Source: Amycolatopsis nivea
GTDB taxonomy: Bacteria > Actinomycetota > Actinomycetes > Mycobacteriales > Pseudonocardiaceae
NCBI RefSeq assembly: GCF_004522235.1
Contig: NZ_SDLT01000044.1
Location: 1-64,000, forward strand
Reading direction: 5' to 3'
DNA length: 64,000 nucleotides
A model generated the notes under the pieces. It was not told the origin of the DNA and ran no database searches. It saw nothing but the letters and a program-made list of their open reading frames with translations. A program made the translations under genes and the position numbers. Shown here piece by piece: positions 16,966 through 25,487 of this stretch (position 1 is the first letter of the stretch; each line of letters opens with the position of its first letter).

Positions 16966-17406
16966 GTGCGCACGCGAAGCTCCCTGGTCGCTCTCGGCGT
17001 CCTCGCCCTCGTCCTCACCGGCTGCAGCAACGAGGCCGGGCCCAAGGCCCGTCCGGGAGCCGGCGATCCGGGTCCGGACGCCCTGCCGACCAAGCTCGAG
17101 GCGCTGTCGGCCGACGCTTGCTTCACCGGTCCGCAGACCCAACTGCCCAAGGGCTGTGAGAAATACGTCACCGAGGTCGGCAACACCGCCGGTTCGGTGC
17201 ACAAGCTGGCTAAAGCGGGCAAGACGGTCAACCAGCCGCTCGACCGCGACGCGACCGCGCTCGACCAGGCGGTCGGCGCGTTCCGCCAGGCGGGCTGCAC
17301 CACCGTGCCGACCCCCGGCGGGGCGTGCACGCAGGCGCTCGTGTCCATCTCGACCGCGCTGACCGAGGTCAAGCAAAAGGTGAACCAGCTGGCCACCACA
17401 GGTTGA
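16966..17406 (+). CDS. Small secreted lipoprotein of unknown function
   Basis: This 146-aa protein starts at a GTG 43 bp from the divergent dapE start. It has a lipoprotein signal VALGVLALVLTGCS with the lipobox Cys at residue 20. The mature part is helical and Ala/Thr-rich with four further Cys residues (DACFTG, KGCEK, AGCTTV, GACTQ) that could form two disulfides. I do not recognise a family. Longer upstream reading frames cross dapE in antisense and are rejected. dapD follows after 29 bp and may be cotranscribed. Confidence 0.8.
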   Translation: MRTRSSLVALGVLALVLTGCSNEAGPKARPGAGDPGPDALPTKLEALSADACFTGPQTQLPKGCEKYVTEVGNTAGSVHKLAKAGKTVNQPLDRDATALDQAVGAFRQAGCTTVPTPGGACTQALVSISTALTEVKQKVNQLATTG

Positions 17407-17435
17407 TCCGGCCCGCTTCGGCTACCGTGACCGGC

Positions 17436-18416
17436 GTGAGCGAGCAGACCCCTGACCCCGAAACGACCGGCGCCGTCGGCGTCGGGCTGGCCACCGTCAC
17501 GTCCGACGGGACCGTGCTGGACACCTGGTACCCGCACCCCAAGCTGGTCGACGCAGGCACGAGCGGCACCGAGCGGCTGACCGCGGAGCAGACCACCGAG
17601 CTGCTCGGCGAGTCCGCGGCCGCGCTGCTCGGCCCGGACACCGACCGCGGTGTCGAGGTCGTCGCGGTGCGCGTCACGATCGGCAGCCTTGCCACCGCGC
17701 CCGCCGACGCCCACGACGTCTACCTGCGCCTGCACCTGCTGTCGCACCGGCTGGTCCAGCCGCGCGTGCAGAGCCTCGACGGCATCTTCGGCCTGCTGGC
17801 CAACGTCGTGTGGACGAGCCACGGCCCATGCCCGGTCGAGGGCTTCGAGCAGACCCGGCTGCGGCTGCGGTCGCGCGGCGCGGTCTCCGTGTACGGCGTG
17901 GACAAGTTCCCGCGGATGGTCGACTACGTGCTCCCGACCGGCGTCCGCATCGCCGACGCGGACCGCGTGCGGCTCGGCGCGCACCTGGCGTCCGGCACCA
18001 CCGTGATGCACGAGGGCTTCGTGAACTACAACGCGGGCACGCTCGGCGCATCGATGGTCGAGGGCCGCATCTCGGCGGGCGTGGTGGTCGGCGACGGCAG
18101 CGACGTCGGCGGCGGCGCGTCCATCATGGGCACGCTGTCCGGCGGCGGCACCGAGGTGATCTCGATCGGCGAACGCTGCCTGATCGGCGCGAACGGCGGC
18201 GCGGGCATCTCCCTCGGCGACGACTCGGTGATCGAGGCCGGGCTGTACATCACCGCGGGCACCAAGGTCGAGGTCGACGGCAAGACGGTCAAGGCACGCG
18301 AGCTGTCCGGCATCTCGGGCGCGGTGTTCCGCCGCAACTCCGCGACCGGCGCGGTCGAGGTCGTGCCGCGCGGCGGCGTCGGCATCCAGCTGAACGAAGC
18401 ACTGCACGCCAACTGA
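17436..18416 (+). CDS. dapD: 2,3,4,5-tetrahydropyridine-2,6-dicarboxylate N-succinyltransferase
   Basis: This 326-aa enzyme makes N-succinyl-2-amino-6-ketopimelate from tetrahydrodipicolinate and succinyl-CoA, the step before DapC and DapE. The C-terminal half is a left-handed beta-helix of hexapeptide repeats (VRLGAHLASGTTVMHEGFVN, SDVGGGASIMGTLSGGG, GERCLIGANGGAG). FVNYNAGTLG and the catalytic MVEGRIS are typical of the actinobacterial form. Start GTG 17436 is chosen; GTG 17427 is also in frame. A terminator hairpin follows at 18433. Confidence 0.95.
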   Translation: MSEQTPDPETTGAVGVGLATVTSDGTVLDTWYPHPKLVDAGTSGTERLTAEQTTELLGESAAALLGPDTDRGVEVVAVRVTIGSLATAPADAHDVYLRLHLLSHRLVQPRVQSLDGIFGLLANVVWTSHGPCPVEGFEQTRLRLRSRGAVSVYGVDKFPRMVDYVLPTGVRIADADRVRLGAHLASGTTVMHEGFVNYNAGTLGASMVEGRISAGVVVGDGSDVGGGASIMGTLSGGGTEVISIGERCLIGANGGAGISLGDDSVIEAGLYITAGTKVEVDGKTVKARELSGISGAVFRRNSATGAVEVVPRGGVGIQLNEALHAN

Positions 18417-18432
18417 TCCAGCTCTTCGACGA

Positions 18433-18465
18433 GGGTGCGCTTCCCGCAGCGGAAGCGCACCCTTT
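18433..18465 (+). terminator. Terminator of dapD
   Basis: GGGTGCGCTTCC (18433-18444) and GGAAGCGCACCC (18451-18462) form a 12-bp perfect stem with a 6-nt loop followed by TTT, 17 bp after the dapD stop. This is a classical intrinsic terminator. Confidence 0.9.
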
Positions 18466-18516
18466 CGACGTTTTCGGCGGATTCGATCTGATCGTCGCTC
18501 ACCTACCATTAACCAG

Positions 18517-19476
18517 GTGACTTCCGAAGCGACCAGCCGCCGCCGTACTCCGGAACCGACGACGCCGGCCGCTCTCGGGCTCCCCGCCGAACCGGCGAAG
18601 GCGGGCCCCGAGGCACCGGCCGCCGCGCACGTCCGCGCCAAACTCGACCACGAACTGCGCGAACTGCTGTCCCGCGAACCGGGCACCCGGACTGGGGCCG
18701 ATCCGGAAGAACTGCACCAGATGCGCGTCGCGCAACGGCGGATGCGAAGCGTGCTGAAGTCCTCGAGCGCACTGGTCGGCCCCACCGCGGAACCGGTACG
18801 CGCCGGCCTCGGCTGGCTGGGCCAGGTCCTCGGCGAGGTCCGCGACTACGACGTCCTGATCGGCCACCTGCGCGAGGTGATCGCCGACTTCGACGTCCGA
18901 GACCAACCCGCCGGACGACGGCTGGTGTCCCGCTTCGTCTCCGAACGCACCACCGCCCGCCGCCGCTTGAACCGGGCGCTGTCGAGCCCCCGGTACGCGA
19001 CCCTGCTGCAGGGCATCGCCCAGCTGTCCCGCACCGCCGAGCACGAGATCGACGAAACCCCCGCCGAGAAGCCCAGTTTGGCCGCGGACGTACGAAAGCC
19101 GTACCGGAAACTCGCCCGCGCAGTCGCCGCCCTGCCCCCGAATCCCCCGGACGACGACCTGCACGCACTGCGCATCCACGGCAAGAAACTCCGCTATACC
19201 GCCGAATTGGCCCGATCGGCGGCGAAGAAGAAGCAGGCCGCGAAACTGTCCGAACTGATCAAGGCGACGCGCAAATTCCAGACGGTGCTGGGCGATCACC
19301 AGGACGCGGTGTTCGCCGCGGAGAAGGTGCGCGGAGTACTGCCCAACGCAGACGCCGAAATCGGCTTCGTCGCCGGACGAATCGTCGAACACGAACTCGC
19401 CAAACGCGCCCACGCCCGCGCCACCTGGCTCGACATCTGGCACCGCATCGAAGCAGCCGAACACGCAGTCAGCTAA
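18517..19476 (+). CDS. CHAD domain protein
   Basis: This 319-aa protein has a disordered N-terminal tail and then a CHAD (conserved histidine alpha-helical) domain from about residue 38 to the end. Paired helices carry the conserved basic and His residues: LHQMRVAQRRMRSVLK, VRDYDVLIGHL, LHALRIHGKKLRYTAEL and LGDHQDAVFAAE. CHAD domains bind polyphosphate granules and are often fused to CYTH triphosphatases; no CYTH domain is present here. The GTG at 18517 is the start that keeps the full domain. The 3' end overlaps the convergent monooxygenase by 8 bp. Confidence 0.92.
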   Translation: MTSEATSRRRTPEPTTPAALGLPAEPAKAGPEAPAAAHVRAKLDHELRELLSREPGTRTGADPEELHQMRVAQRRMRSVLKSSSALVGPTAEPVRAGLGWLGQVLGEVRDYDVLIGHLREVIADFDVRDQPAGRRLVSRFVSERTTARRRLNRALSSPRYATLLQGIAQLSRTAEHEIDETPAEKPSLAADVRKPYRKLARAVAALPPNPPDDDLHALRIHGKKLRYTAELARSAAKKKQAAKLSELIKATRKFQTVLGDHQDAVFAAEKVRGVLPNADAEIGFVAGRIVEHELAKRAHARATWLDIWHRIEAAEHAVS

Positions 19477-20866
19477 CCGACCACACGTACCCATCCGGCC
19501 GCACCAGCACCCGCTTCCCCGGTGCCCCCTCGTACGCCGCGTACGCATGCCCGCCCGCGTCCACGAATTCCCCCGTCGCACCCTGCGGCAGGATCCGGTA
19601 CGCGGGATGCTCCGTCCCGAGCGGTCCGTCGCCGAAGACCAGTTCTGTCGCATGTGGACCCTGGAACAGCTCGAACAGCCGCACGCTCTTGCCGTTCGCG
19701 TCCACGAGCGGCGCGTCCGGCGCCCGGTCTCCCGGCCGCAACGCTCCCACTCCAACCGGCGACAGCGGGCCGCCCCGGTAGGTCAGGTCGAGTTGCTGCG
19801 TCTCCGGCCCGCGTTCGTGCGCGTCCTCGGCACCCTCCTTGTACTTCTCCAGCAACGCAGTGCTCACCCCCAGAACCCGCGCCGCGACCGCGCGTCGTTC
19901 CGCCTCGTAGCTGTCCAGCAGCGCGGGCGATCCGTCGGCGAGCTTCCAGGCCAGGTTGTACGCGTCCTGCACCCCGGTGTTCAAGCCCTGCCCGCCGGTC
20001 GGCGGGTGTACGTGCGCGGCGTCCCCGGCGAGGAACACCCGGCCCTGCCGGAATGCCGCCGCCAGCCGGATGTTCGGCCGCCACACGGTTGACCACGCCA
20101 GCTCGAGCAGCCGGATCCCGCCGCCGGACACCGCGTCCAGGTGCTCCTGCAACTCGCTCAGCGAGGTGCCCGCGTCGCCGTCGCCGAGCGGGGAGGCGAA
20201 CTGGAAGTACGGCGTCCCCGGGAGCGGCGTGAACGCGACGCCGGACATCGGCTCGTCCGCCTTCGCGAACCAGTACGCCGAGCCGTGGTCGAGCCCCTCC
20301 GCGGAGACGTCGCCCAGCAGCATCCGGATCGACTCGTCAGTGGTCCCCTCGAACGCGATCCCCAGCGTCTTGCGCACGAAGCTCTTCCCGCCGTCCGCGC
20401 CAACCAGGTAGTCCACGCGCACCGTCTCCCCCGTCGACAGCTCCGCGGTGACGCCCTCCTCGTCCTGTGTGAAGCCGGTCAACGCGGTGTTCAGCTCCAC
20501 CCGCACGCCGAACTCGGCCAGCCGGTCCCGGAGGATCCCCTCGGTCTGCGACTGGCCGAGGAACCAGGCGGTCGGATACGGCACCGCGGGCGTCGGCTCG
20601 ACCGGCTCGGCCATCCGTCGCACCATCGTGAACTCCCCGTCGAGGTACACGCGCATCTCGTGCGGCGGCGCACCCGCGGCGAGCACCGCGTCCAGCACGC
20701 CCAGATCCTCGAAGACCTCCATCGTGCGCGGCTGCAGCCCGTCGCCGCGCGAGCCGACGAAGTACTGCTCCGCCTTGTCCACCACCCGCACGCCGACCCC
20801 GCGCCGCGCCAGCTCGATCGCCAGCGTGAGCCCGGTCGGGCCCGCCCCCGCCACCAGCACCGTCAT
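19469..20866 (-). CDS. FAD-dependent aromatic monooxygenase (PheA/TfdB family)
   Basis: This 465-aa flavoprotein monooxygenase has the Rossmann motif VLVAGAGPTGLTLAIELARRG at the N-terminus, the DG motif LVGADGGKSFVRKTLGI and the second FAD motif VFLAGDAAHVHPPTGGQGLN. A C-terminal thioredoxin-like region begins near residue 395 (GDRAPDAPLVD). The family hydroxylates phenolic or polyketide substrates using NAD(P)H and O2. It is divergent from a TetR regulator with two TGAAT-N4-ATTCA operators in between, one close to the start, which suggests induction by an aromatic compound. Confidence 0.93.
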   Translation of the reverse strand: MTVLVAGAGPTGLTLAIELARRGVGVRVVDKAEQYFVGSRGDGLQPRTMEVFEDLGVLDAVLAAGAPPHEMRVYLDGEFTMVRRMAEPVEPTPAVPYPTAWFLGQSQTEGILRDRLAEFGVRVELNTALTGFTQDEEGVTAELSTGETVRVDYLVGADGGKSFVRKTLGIAFEGTTDESIRMLLGDVSAEGLDHGSAYWFAKADEPMSGVAFTPLPGTPYFQFASPLGDGDAGTSLSELQEHLDAVSGGGIRLLELAWSTVWRPNIRLAAAFRQGRVFLAGDAAHVHPPTGGQGLNTGVQDAYNLAWKLADGSPALLDSYEAERRAVAARVLGVSTALLEKYKEGAEDAHERGPETQQLDLTYRGGPLSPVGVGALRPGDRAPDAPLVDANGKSVRLFELFQGPHATELVFGDGPLGTEHPAYRILPQGATGEFVDAGGHAYAAYEGAPGKRVLVRPDGYVWSVS

Positions 20867-20884
20867 GTCCTTCTCCCGTCTGAC

Positions 20885-20913
20885 TGAATTATGATTCACT
20901 GAATTTAGATTCA
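20885..20913. promoter_or_regulatory. Twin palindromic operators between monooxygenase and tetR
   Basis: TGAATTATGATTCA (20885-20898) and TGAATTTAGATTCA (20900-20913) are tandem palindromes of the form TGAAT-N4-ATTCA with centres 15 bp apart. They fill the AT-rich part of the 87-bp divergent gap. The most economical reading is a pair of operators for the adjacent TetR protein, controlling both genes. Confidence 0.8.
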
Positions 20914-20953
20914 GCATGCCCGCTGATAGCGTTCGCGTCAAGGGAGGTGCCGG

Positions 20954-21574
20954 ATGACAGCGACGAGCCGCCGGGACAAAGCCGCCGAAACGGAAACGGC
21001 GCTCAAGGACGCGGCCAAGCGCGTGTTCGCGGCCAAGGGCTACCTGAACACGAAGATCACCGACATCACCCGGGAAGCCGGCCGCGCCGCGGGGTCGTTC
21101 TACAACCACTTCGCGGGCAAGGAAGAACTGCTGATCGCGCTGCTGGCCGACCTGGCCGAGGACAGCGACCAGCAGGCCATGGCCGAGGACCATCTGTCCG
21201 ATTTCAGCGATCCCGCCGCGGTCCGCTGGCACGTGCGGCAGTACTGGGACTTCTACCGCGCCAACGCGCCCACGATGCTCGCGCTGCGCCAGGCGGCGAT
21301 GGTGAACGAGGACTTCGCCGCCGCGTACGCGAACTTCGGCGCCACCCAGGCCTCGGACGTCGAGAGCCACCTCGAGCACGTCACCGCGGCCGGCTTGCGG
21401 CTCCCGGCGAACACCCAGCTCACCATCGCGATGATGTACCAGCTGATCGACAACTTCGCGCAGATGTGGCTGGTCACGCCGCCGCCAGCAGGGTGGAACC
21501 AGCCCTCCGACGAGGAAGCGATCGAGGCGCTCACCCGGTTCGTCTACCGCGGTTTCACCGGCCGCGACTACTGA
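20954..21574 (+). CDS. TetR family transcriptional regulator
   Basis: This 206-aa regulator has an N-terminal HTH (about residues 10-55: ALKDAAKRVFAAKGYLNTKI, ITREAGRAAGSFYNHFAGKE) and a helical ligand domain. The GGAGG site just before the ATG supports this start. It probably represses the divergent monooxygenase and itself through the twin palindromes at 20885-20913. The DoxX-like gene downstream (60-bp gap with its own GGAAAGGAG site) may share the transcript. Confidence 0.93.
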   Translation: MTATSRRDKAAETETALKDAAKRVFAAKGYLNTKITDITREAGRAAGSFYNHFAGKEELLIALLADLAEDSDQQAMAEDHLSDFSDPAAVRWHVRQYWDFYRANAPTMLALRQAAMVNEDFAAAYANFGATQASDVESHLEHVTAAGLRLPANTQLTIAMMYQLIDNFAQMWLVTPPPAGWNQPSDEEAIEALTRFVYRGFTGRDY

Positions 21575-21634
21575 CGGCCGGTCACCTTTCCGGCCCCCGC
21601 CCCGTCAGGGAAGTGGGACCGGAAAGGAGCAGCC

Positions 21635-21991
21635 ATGGAAACCGGACTTCTCGTCGCCACCTTCGTCTGCGTCGCGATCAACGCCTTCGAGGTCGTGGCC
21701 AAAGCCGTCCGAGCGCGGTTCGTGGTGCAGAACTCGACCGAGGTCGGCGTCGGCCCGCGATGGATCCCCTACCTGGCGATCCTGGAAGGCGCGGGCGTCG
21801 CCGGGCTGGTGGCCGGCCTGCTCGGCTGGCCTCGCCTGGGATTGGCCGCGGCGATCGGGCTGACGCTGTTCTTCGTCGGCGCGGTCGGAGCGCACATCCG
21901 CGCGAAGGTGTTCCACAACATCGCGTTCCCGGCGGTCTTCCTCGCGCTGGCGGTCGCGGCGACCGGGTATTTCACGGGGTCAGTCGCCTGA
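21635..21991 (+). CDS. DoxX-like small membrane protein
   Basis: This 118-aa protein has four predicted membrane helices (about 5-24, 48-68, 70-90, 98-115) and the DoxX-like pattern LEGAGVAGLVAGLLGWPRLG. No catalytic residues are evident. Related small DoxX proteins are often encoded beside TetR regulators and flavoenzymes, and a role in redox or detoxification is inferred only. The ATG at 21635 has a strong GGAAAGGAG site. It converges with dapC after 10 bp. Confidence 0.85.
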   Translation: METGLLVATFVCVAINAFEVVAKAVRARFVVQNSTEVGVGPRWIPYLAILEGAGVAGLVAGLLGWPRLGLAAAIGLTLFFVGAVGAHIRAKVFHNIAFPAVFLALAVAATGYFTGSVA

Positions 21992-22001
21992 CCCCGTGCT
22001 C

Positions 22002-23090
22002 TCAACCCTGCGCCAGCCGTTCCGCGGCCGCCTCGATGCGCTCGTCCGTTGACGTCAGCGCGACCCGCACGTGTTCCTTGCCCGCGGGCCCGTAGAAGGT
22101 GCCCGGCGCGACCAGGATGCCGCGCTCGGCGAGCCATTCCACCGTGGCCTGCGCGGATTCCCCGCGCGTGGCCCAGAGATACAGCCCGGCCTCGGAATAA
22201 GTGATCTCGAAGCCGTTGTCCTGCAACGCCTTCCGCAGCACGACCCGCCGGGCGCGATAGCGTTCGCGTTGCCCGGCAAGGGCTTCGTCGTCGGAAAGCG
22301 CGGCCACCATCGCCTGCTGCACCGGGCGCGGCACGATCATGCCGGCGTGCTTGCGCACCTCCAGCAGGGTCTTCACCAGCTTCGGGTCACCCGTCACGAA
22401 TCCGGCGCGATAGCTCGCGAGGTTCGCCGACTTCGACAGCGAGTGCACCGCGAGCAGGCCGTCCGTCTGTCCACCGTGGACGGACGGATGCAGCACCGAC
22501 AGCGGTTCCGCCTCCCAGCCGAGCGAGAGGTAACACTCGTCGGACACCACGACGGTGCCGCGTTCGCGCGCCCATTCGACCACCTTGCGCAGGTGGTCGA
22601 CGCCGAGCACGCGGCCGGTCGGGTTCGACGGCGAGTTCAGCCAGATCATCGCCGGGCGGCGCGGGCCGAGCTGGGTCAGCCCGTCCGCGCGCACCACCTC
22701 GGCACCCGCGAGCAGCGCACCGACCTCGTACGTCGGATACGCCAGCTCCGGGATGACCACCAGGTCGCCCGGCCCGAAGCCGAGCAGCCGCGGCAGCCAG
22801 GCCACGGCCTCTTTCGAACCGATCGTCGGCAGCACCGCGTCCGGTTCGACGCCGGTGATCCCGTACCGCCGCTCCAGCGCCGCGACGGCCGTTTCCCGCA
22901 GCTCAGGCGTGCCGTGCGTCGCCGGATAGCCGGGGATCTCCGACACCGACGCGAGCGCGGCGCGGATCGAGTCCGGCACCGGGTCGACGGGCGTGCCGAC
23001 GGACAGGTCGACGATGCCCCCGGGATGCGCCTGCGCGCGGGCCTTGACCTCGGCGAGCGAATCCCAGGGGAAGTCGGGCAGCCGGGTCAT
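22002..23090 (-). CDS. dapC: N-succinyldiaminopimelate aminotransferase
   Basis: This 362-aa PLP enzyme of fold type I converts N-succinyl-2-amino-6-ketopimelate to N-succinyl-LL-DAP, between DapD and DapE. The PLP lysine lies in VHSLSKSANLASYRAGF; NSPSNPTG binds the substrate carboxylate and VVSDECYLS contacts PLP. Adjacent fdxA (ATGA overlap) is the usual actinobacterial arrangement. With dapD and dapE in this window, three of the succinylase-branch genes are within 8 kb. Confidence 0.94.
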   Translation of the reverse strand: MTRLPDFPWDSLAEVKARAQAHPGGIVDLSVGTPVDPVPDSIRAALASVSEIPGYPATHGTPELRETAVAALERRYGITGVEPDAVLPTIGSKEAVAWLPRLLGFGPGDLVVIPELAYPTYEVGALLAGAEVVRADGLTQLGPRRPAMIWLNSPSNPTGRVLGVDHLRKVVEWARERGTVVVSDECYLSLGWEAEPLSVLHPSVHGGQTDGLLAVHSLSKSANLASYRAGFVTGDPKLVKTLLEVRKHAGMIVPRPVQQAMVAALSDDEALAGQRERYRARRVVLRKALQDNGFEITYSEAGLYLWATRGESAQATVEWLAERGILVAPGTFYGPAGKEHVRVALTSTDERIEAAAERLAQG

Positions 23091-23407
23091 TCGCCCTGCG
23101 GGGGCAGAGCCTTGATGAACCCCGGGTCGTGCGCGGTCTTGCCGACCTTGGAGGCGCCGCCGGGCGAGCCCAGCTCGTTGAAGAAGTCGACGTTCGCCTT
23201 GGTGTAGTCGGACCAGTTGTCCGGGACGTCGTCCTCGTAGTAAATGGCCTCGACCGGGCAGACCGGCTCGCAGGCGCCGCAGTCGACGCACTCGTCCGGG
23301 TGGATGTACAACATCCGCTCGCCCTCGTAGATGCAGTCCACGGGGCACTCGTCGATACACGCCTTGTCGAGCACGTCGACGCAGGGCTCGGCGATCACGT
23401 AGGTCAC
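23087..23407 (-). CDS. fdxA: 7Fe ferredoxin
   Basis: This 106-aa ferredoxin has C9, C17 and C21 in the N-terminal half and C40xxC43xxC46xxxC50-P for the second cluster. This is the 3Fe-4S/4Fe-4S pattern of actinobacterial FdxA/FdxC. It donates electrons to partners such as P450s; the specific partner is not visible. The C-terminal tail (SKVGKTAHDPGFIKALP) is typical. It is first in the transcript with dapC. Confidence 0.95.
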   Translation of the reverse strand: MTYVIAEPCVDVLDKACIDECPVDCIYEGERMLYIHPDECVDCGACEPVCPVEAIYYEDDVPDNWSDYTKANVDFFNELGSPGGASKVGKTAHDPGFIKALPPQGE

Positions 23408-23527
23408 TGCGTACTCCTGGCTTCTCCTGCTGGGCCGGTCGGTGCGGACATTACGCGCTTCCCTGGCCCCCGGTGGTGGTTAGGCGACCCTTATCCCACC
23501 CCTGGAAACGGGGCGGATCCGAGCCGC

Positions 23528-23701
23528 TCAGCGGTCCCGGCGGCGCGGTTTCGGCGCGTTCCGGGCATCGCCGGTAATGGTGAAGGCGGGTCCGGCGGGC
23601 TTGCCGTCCTCGCGTTTCTCCTCGAGAGTCCGCTTGAACCCGTCGGCGATCTCGTCGACAAGCTCATCGTTGTGCCGGTCGTCCTTGCGCGCGTAACTCA
23701 T
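23528..23701 (-). CDS. Small charged protein, 57 aa
   Basis: A short minus-strand ORF encodes MSYARKDDRHNDELVDEIAD followed by FKRTLEEKREDGKPAGPAFT and a basic end RRRDR. It is high in third-position GC and has GGAG immediately upstream of its ATG (23701). It is soluble, highly charged and probably helical. The family is not recognised, although similar short proteins are common near fdxA in Pseudonocardiales. It is divergent from the GNAT gene by 47 bp. Confidence 0.65.
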   Translation of the reverse strand: MSYARKDDRHNDELVDEIADGFKRTLEEKREDGKPAGPAFTITGDARNAPKPRRRDR

Positions 23702-23748
23702 GGGGTTCTCCTGCGGAACGGGACAGCTCTCTCCGTCACAATCTAACC

Positions 23749-24498
23749 GTGAACTCCCGGGAAAAGCTCGAAATCGTGTGTGCGAAAGCGTGGCAGGCGG
23801 TGGTCGAGGAGCCGCTCGGAGAATGGACTCTGCGCTGGGCGGACGGCTTCACCGGGCGCGCGAACAGCACACTCGCGGTCGGCGACCCCGGCTGCCCGGT
23901 CCCGGACGCGCTCGCGGCCGTATGTGACTTCGCCCACGCTCGCGGCATTCCGCCCGCGGTTCAGGTGCTGGAAGACAGCGAACTGGAGCGCGCGGTGGCC
24001 GCCGCGGGCTGGCGCGAGCAGGTCGAGCACGCCGCCGGGTACCGGGTGTCGGTGCTCACCGGTCCGCTGCCGTCCGGTCCTTCGCCCGACGCTGAGGTCC
24101 TCGACCAGGCGACGCCGGAATGGTGGGAATTGGCCGAGAACACCACCGAGCCGGGTTCCGCCCAGCGGCACGTCGTGACCACCGGAAAGGTCGGTTACGG
24201 CGTCGTGCTGGCCGACGGGGTCACCGCCGGGGCGGTGCGCGGGGCCGTCGTCGACGACTGGCTCCACGTCGCCCGTCTCGCGGTCGCTCCGGAGTTTCGC
24301 CGCCGCGGTCTGGCCACCACGGTGCTGCACGCGCTCGCCGACTGGGGCCGCGCGCACGGCGCCGACAAGTGGGTCCTGCAAGTGGCGGTGGGCAACGCCG
24401 GCGCGCTCGCGTTGTATTCCGCGCTGGGCTGTTCGGAGCACCACAGGTACCGGTACTGGGGCCCGGCGCCGCGGACGTGCGAGGATCGCCAGTCGTGA
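23749..24498 (+). CDS. GNAT family N-acetyltransferase
   Basis: This 249-aa protein has a C-terminal GNAT domain. The acetyl-CoA loop lies in VARLAVAPEFRRRGLATTVL (about residues 180-200; R-R-G-L-A), followed by VLQVAVGNAGALALYSALG (motif B). The N-terminal half is a diverged GNAT-like repeat. The substrate is unknown. The GTG at 23749 is the longest supported start. The stop overlaps fbiA by 4 bp (GTGA), so it is translated with the F420 genes. Confidence 0.9.
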   Translation: MNSREKLEIVCAKAWQAVVEEPLGEWTLRWADGFTGRANSTLAVGDPGCPVPDALAAVCDFAHARGIPPAVQVLEDSELERAVAAAGWREQVEHAAGYRVSVLTGPLPSGPSPDAEVLDQATPEWWELAENTTEPGSAQRHVVTTGKVGYGVVLADGVTAGAVRGAVVDDWLHVARLAVAPEFRRRGLATTVLHALADWGRAHGADKWVLQVAVGNAGALALYSALGCSEHHRYRYWGPAPRTCEDRQS

Positions 24499-25487
24499 AG
24501 ATCGTCGTACTGGTAGGCGGGGTGGGCGGCGCCCGCTTCCTGCTCGGGGTCAAAACCGCACTCGGACTTCCCGCGATCGGCGCGGGCGAGTCCCCGCACG
24601 AGATCACCGCGCTGGTGAACACCGGCGACGACGTGTGGATGCACGGCCTGCGCATCTGCCCGGATCTCGACACCTGCATGTACACCCTCGGCGGCGGCAT
24701 CGACACCGAACGCGGCTGGGGCCACGCGGGCGAGACCTGGACGGTGAAGGAGGAACTCGCCGCCTACGGCGCGGAGCCGACCTGGTTCGGGCTCGGCGAC
24801 AAGGACATCGCGACCCACCTCATCCGGTCGCGGATGCTGCGCGCGGGCTATCCGCTGTCCCAGGTCACCGAGGCGCTGTGCGATCGCTGGCAGCCCGGCG
24901 TGCGCCTGCTGCCGATGTCGGACGACCGGGTCGAAACGCACGTCGTGATCGACGATCCGGACCAGCCGGAGCAGCAGAAGGCCGTGCACTTCCAGGAGTG
25001 GTGGGTGCGTTACCGGGCCGGCGTGCCCGCACATTCGATCGTGGCGGTCGGCAATGACGAGGCGAAGCCCGGTCCGGGGGTGCTCGAAGCGCTGGCCGAG
25101 GCGGACGTCGTGCTGTTCGCGCCGTCGAACCCGGTCGTGTCGGTCGGCACGACGCTCGGGGTGCCCGGCGTGCGCGACGCACTGCGGAAAACTCGCGCCA
25201 AGGTCGTCGGGGTGTCGCCGATCATCGGCGGGAAAGCGTTGCGCGGCATGGCCGACGCGTGCCTCACCGCGATCGGCGTGGAGACCTCCGCGGAGGCGGT
25301 CGGCCGCCACTACGGAGCGCGTTCGGAAGGCGGCGTGCTCGACGGCTGGCTCGTCGCGCCGGAGGATCACGAGGCCACGGTGCCCGGCGTGGACGTGCGC
25401 GCGGTGCCGCTGCTGATGTCCGATGTGGACGCGACGGCGGACATGGTCCGCGCGGCGCTCGACGTGGCTGGAGTCTCCAGTGTCTGA
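24495..25487 (+). CDS. fbiA: 2-phospho-L-lactate (phosphoenolpyruvate) transferase of F420 synthesis
   Basis: This 330-aa CofD-family enzyme transfers a phospho-lactyl or phosphoenolpyruvyl group from the guanosine-activated donor to Fo, making (dehydro-)F420-0. Typical signatures are VVLVGGVGGARFLLGV at the N-terminus, ALVNTGDDVWMHGLRICPDL, and FAPSNPVVSVGTTLGVPGVR. The GTG start at 24495 overlaps the GNAT stop. fbiB follows with an 8-bp overlap, the usual fbiAB operon. Confidence 0.95.
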   Translation: MKIVVLVGGVGGARFLLGVKTALGLPAIGAGESPHEITALVNTGDDVWMHGLRICPDLDTCMYTLGGGIDTERGWGHAGETWTVKEELAAYGAEPTWFGLGDKDIATHLIRSRMLRAGYPLSQVTEALCDRWQPGVRLLPMSDDRVETHVVIDDPDQPEQQKAVHFQEWWVRYRAGVPAHSIVAVGNDEAKPGPGVLEALAEADVVLFAPSNPVVSVGTTLGVPGVRDALRKTRAKVVGVSPIIGGKALRGMADACLTAIGVETSAEAVGRHYGARSEGGVLDGWLVAPEDHEATVPGVDVRAVPLLMSDVDATADMVRAALDVAGVSSV

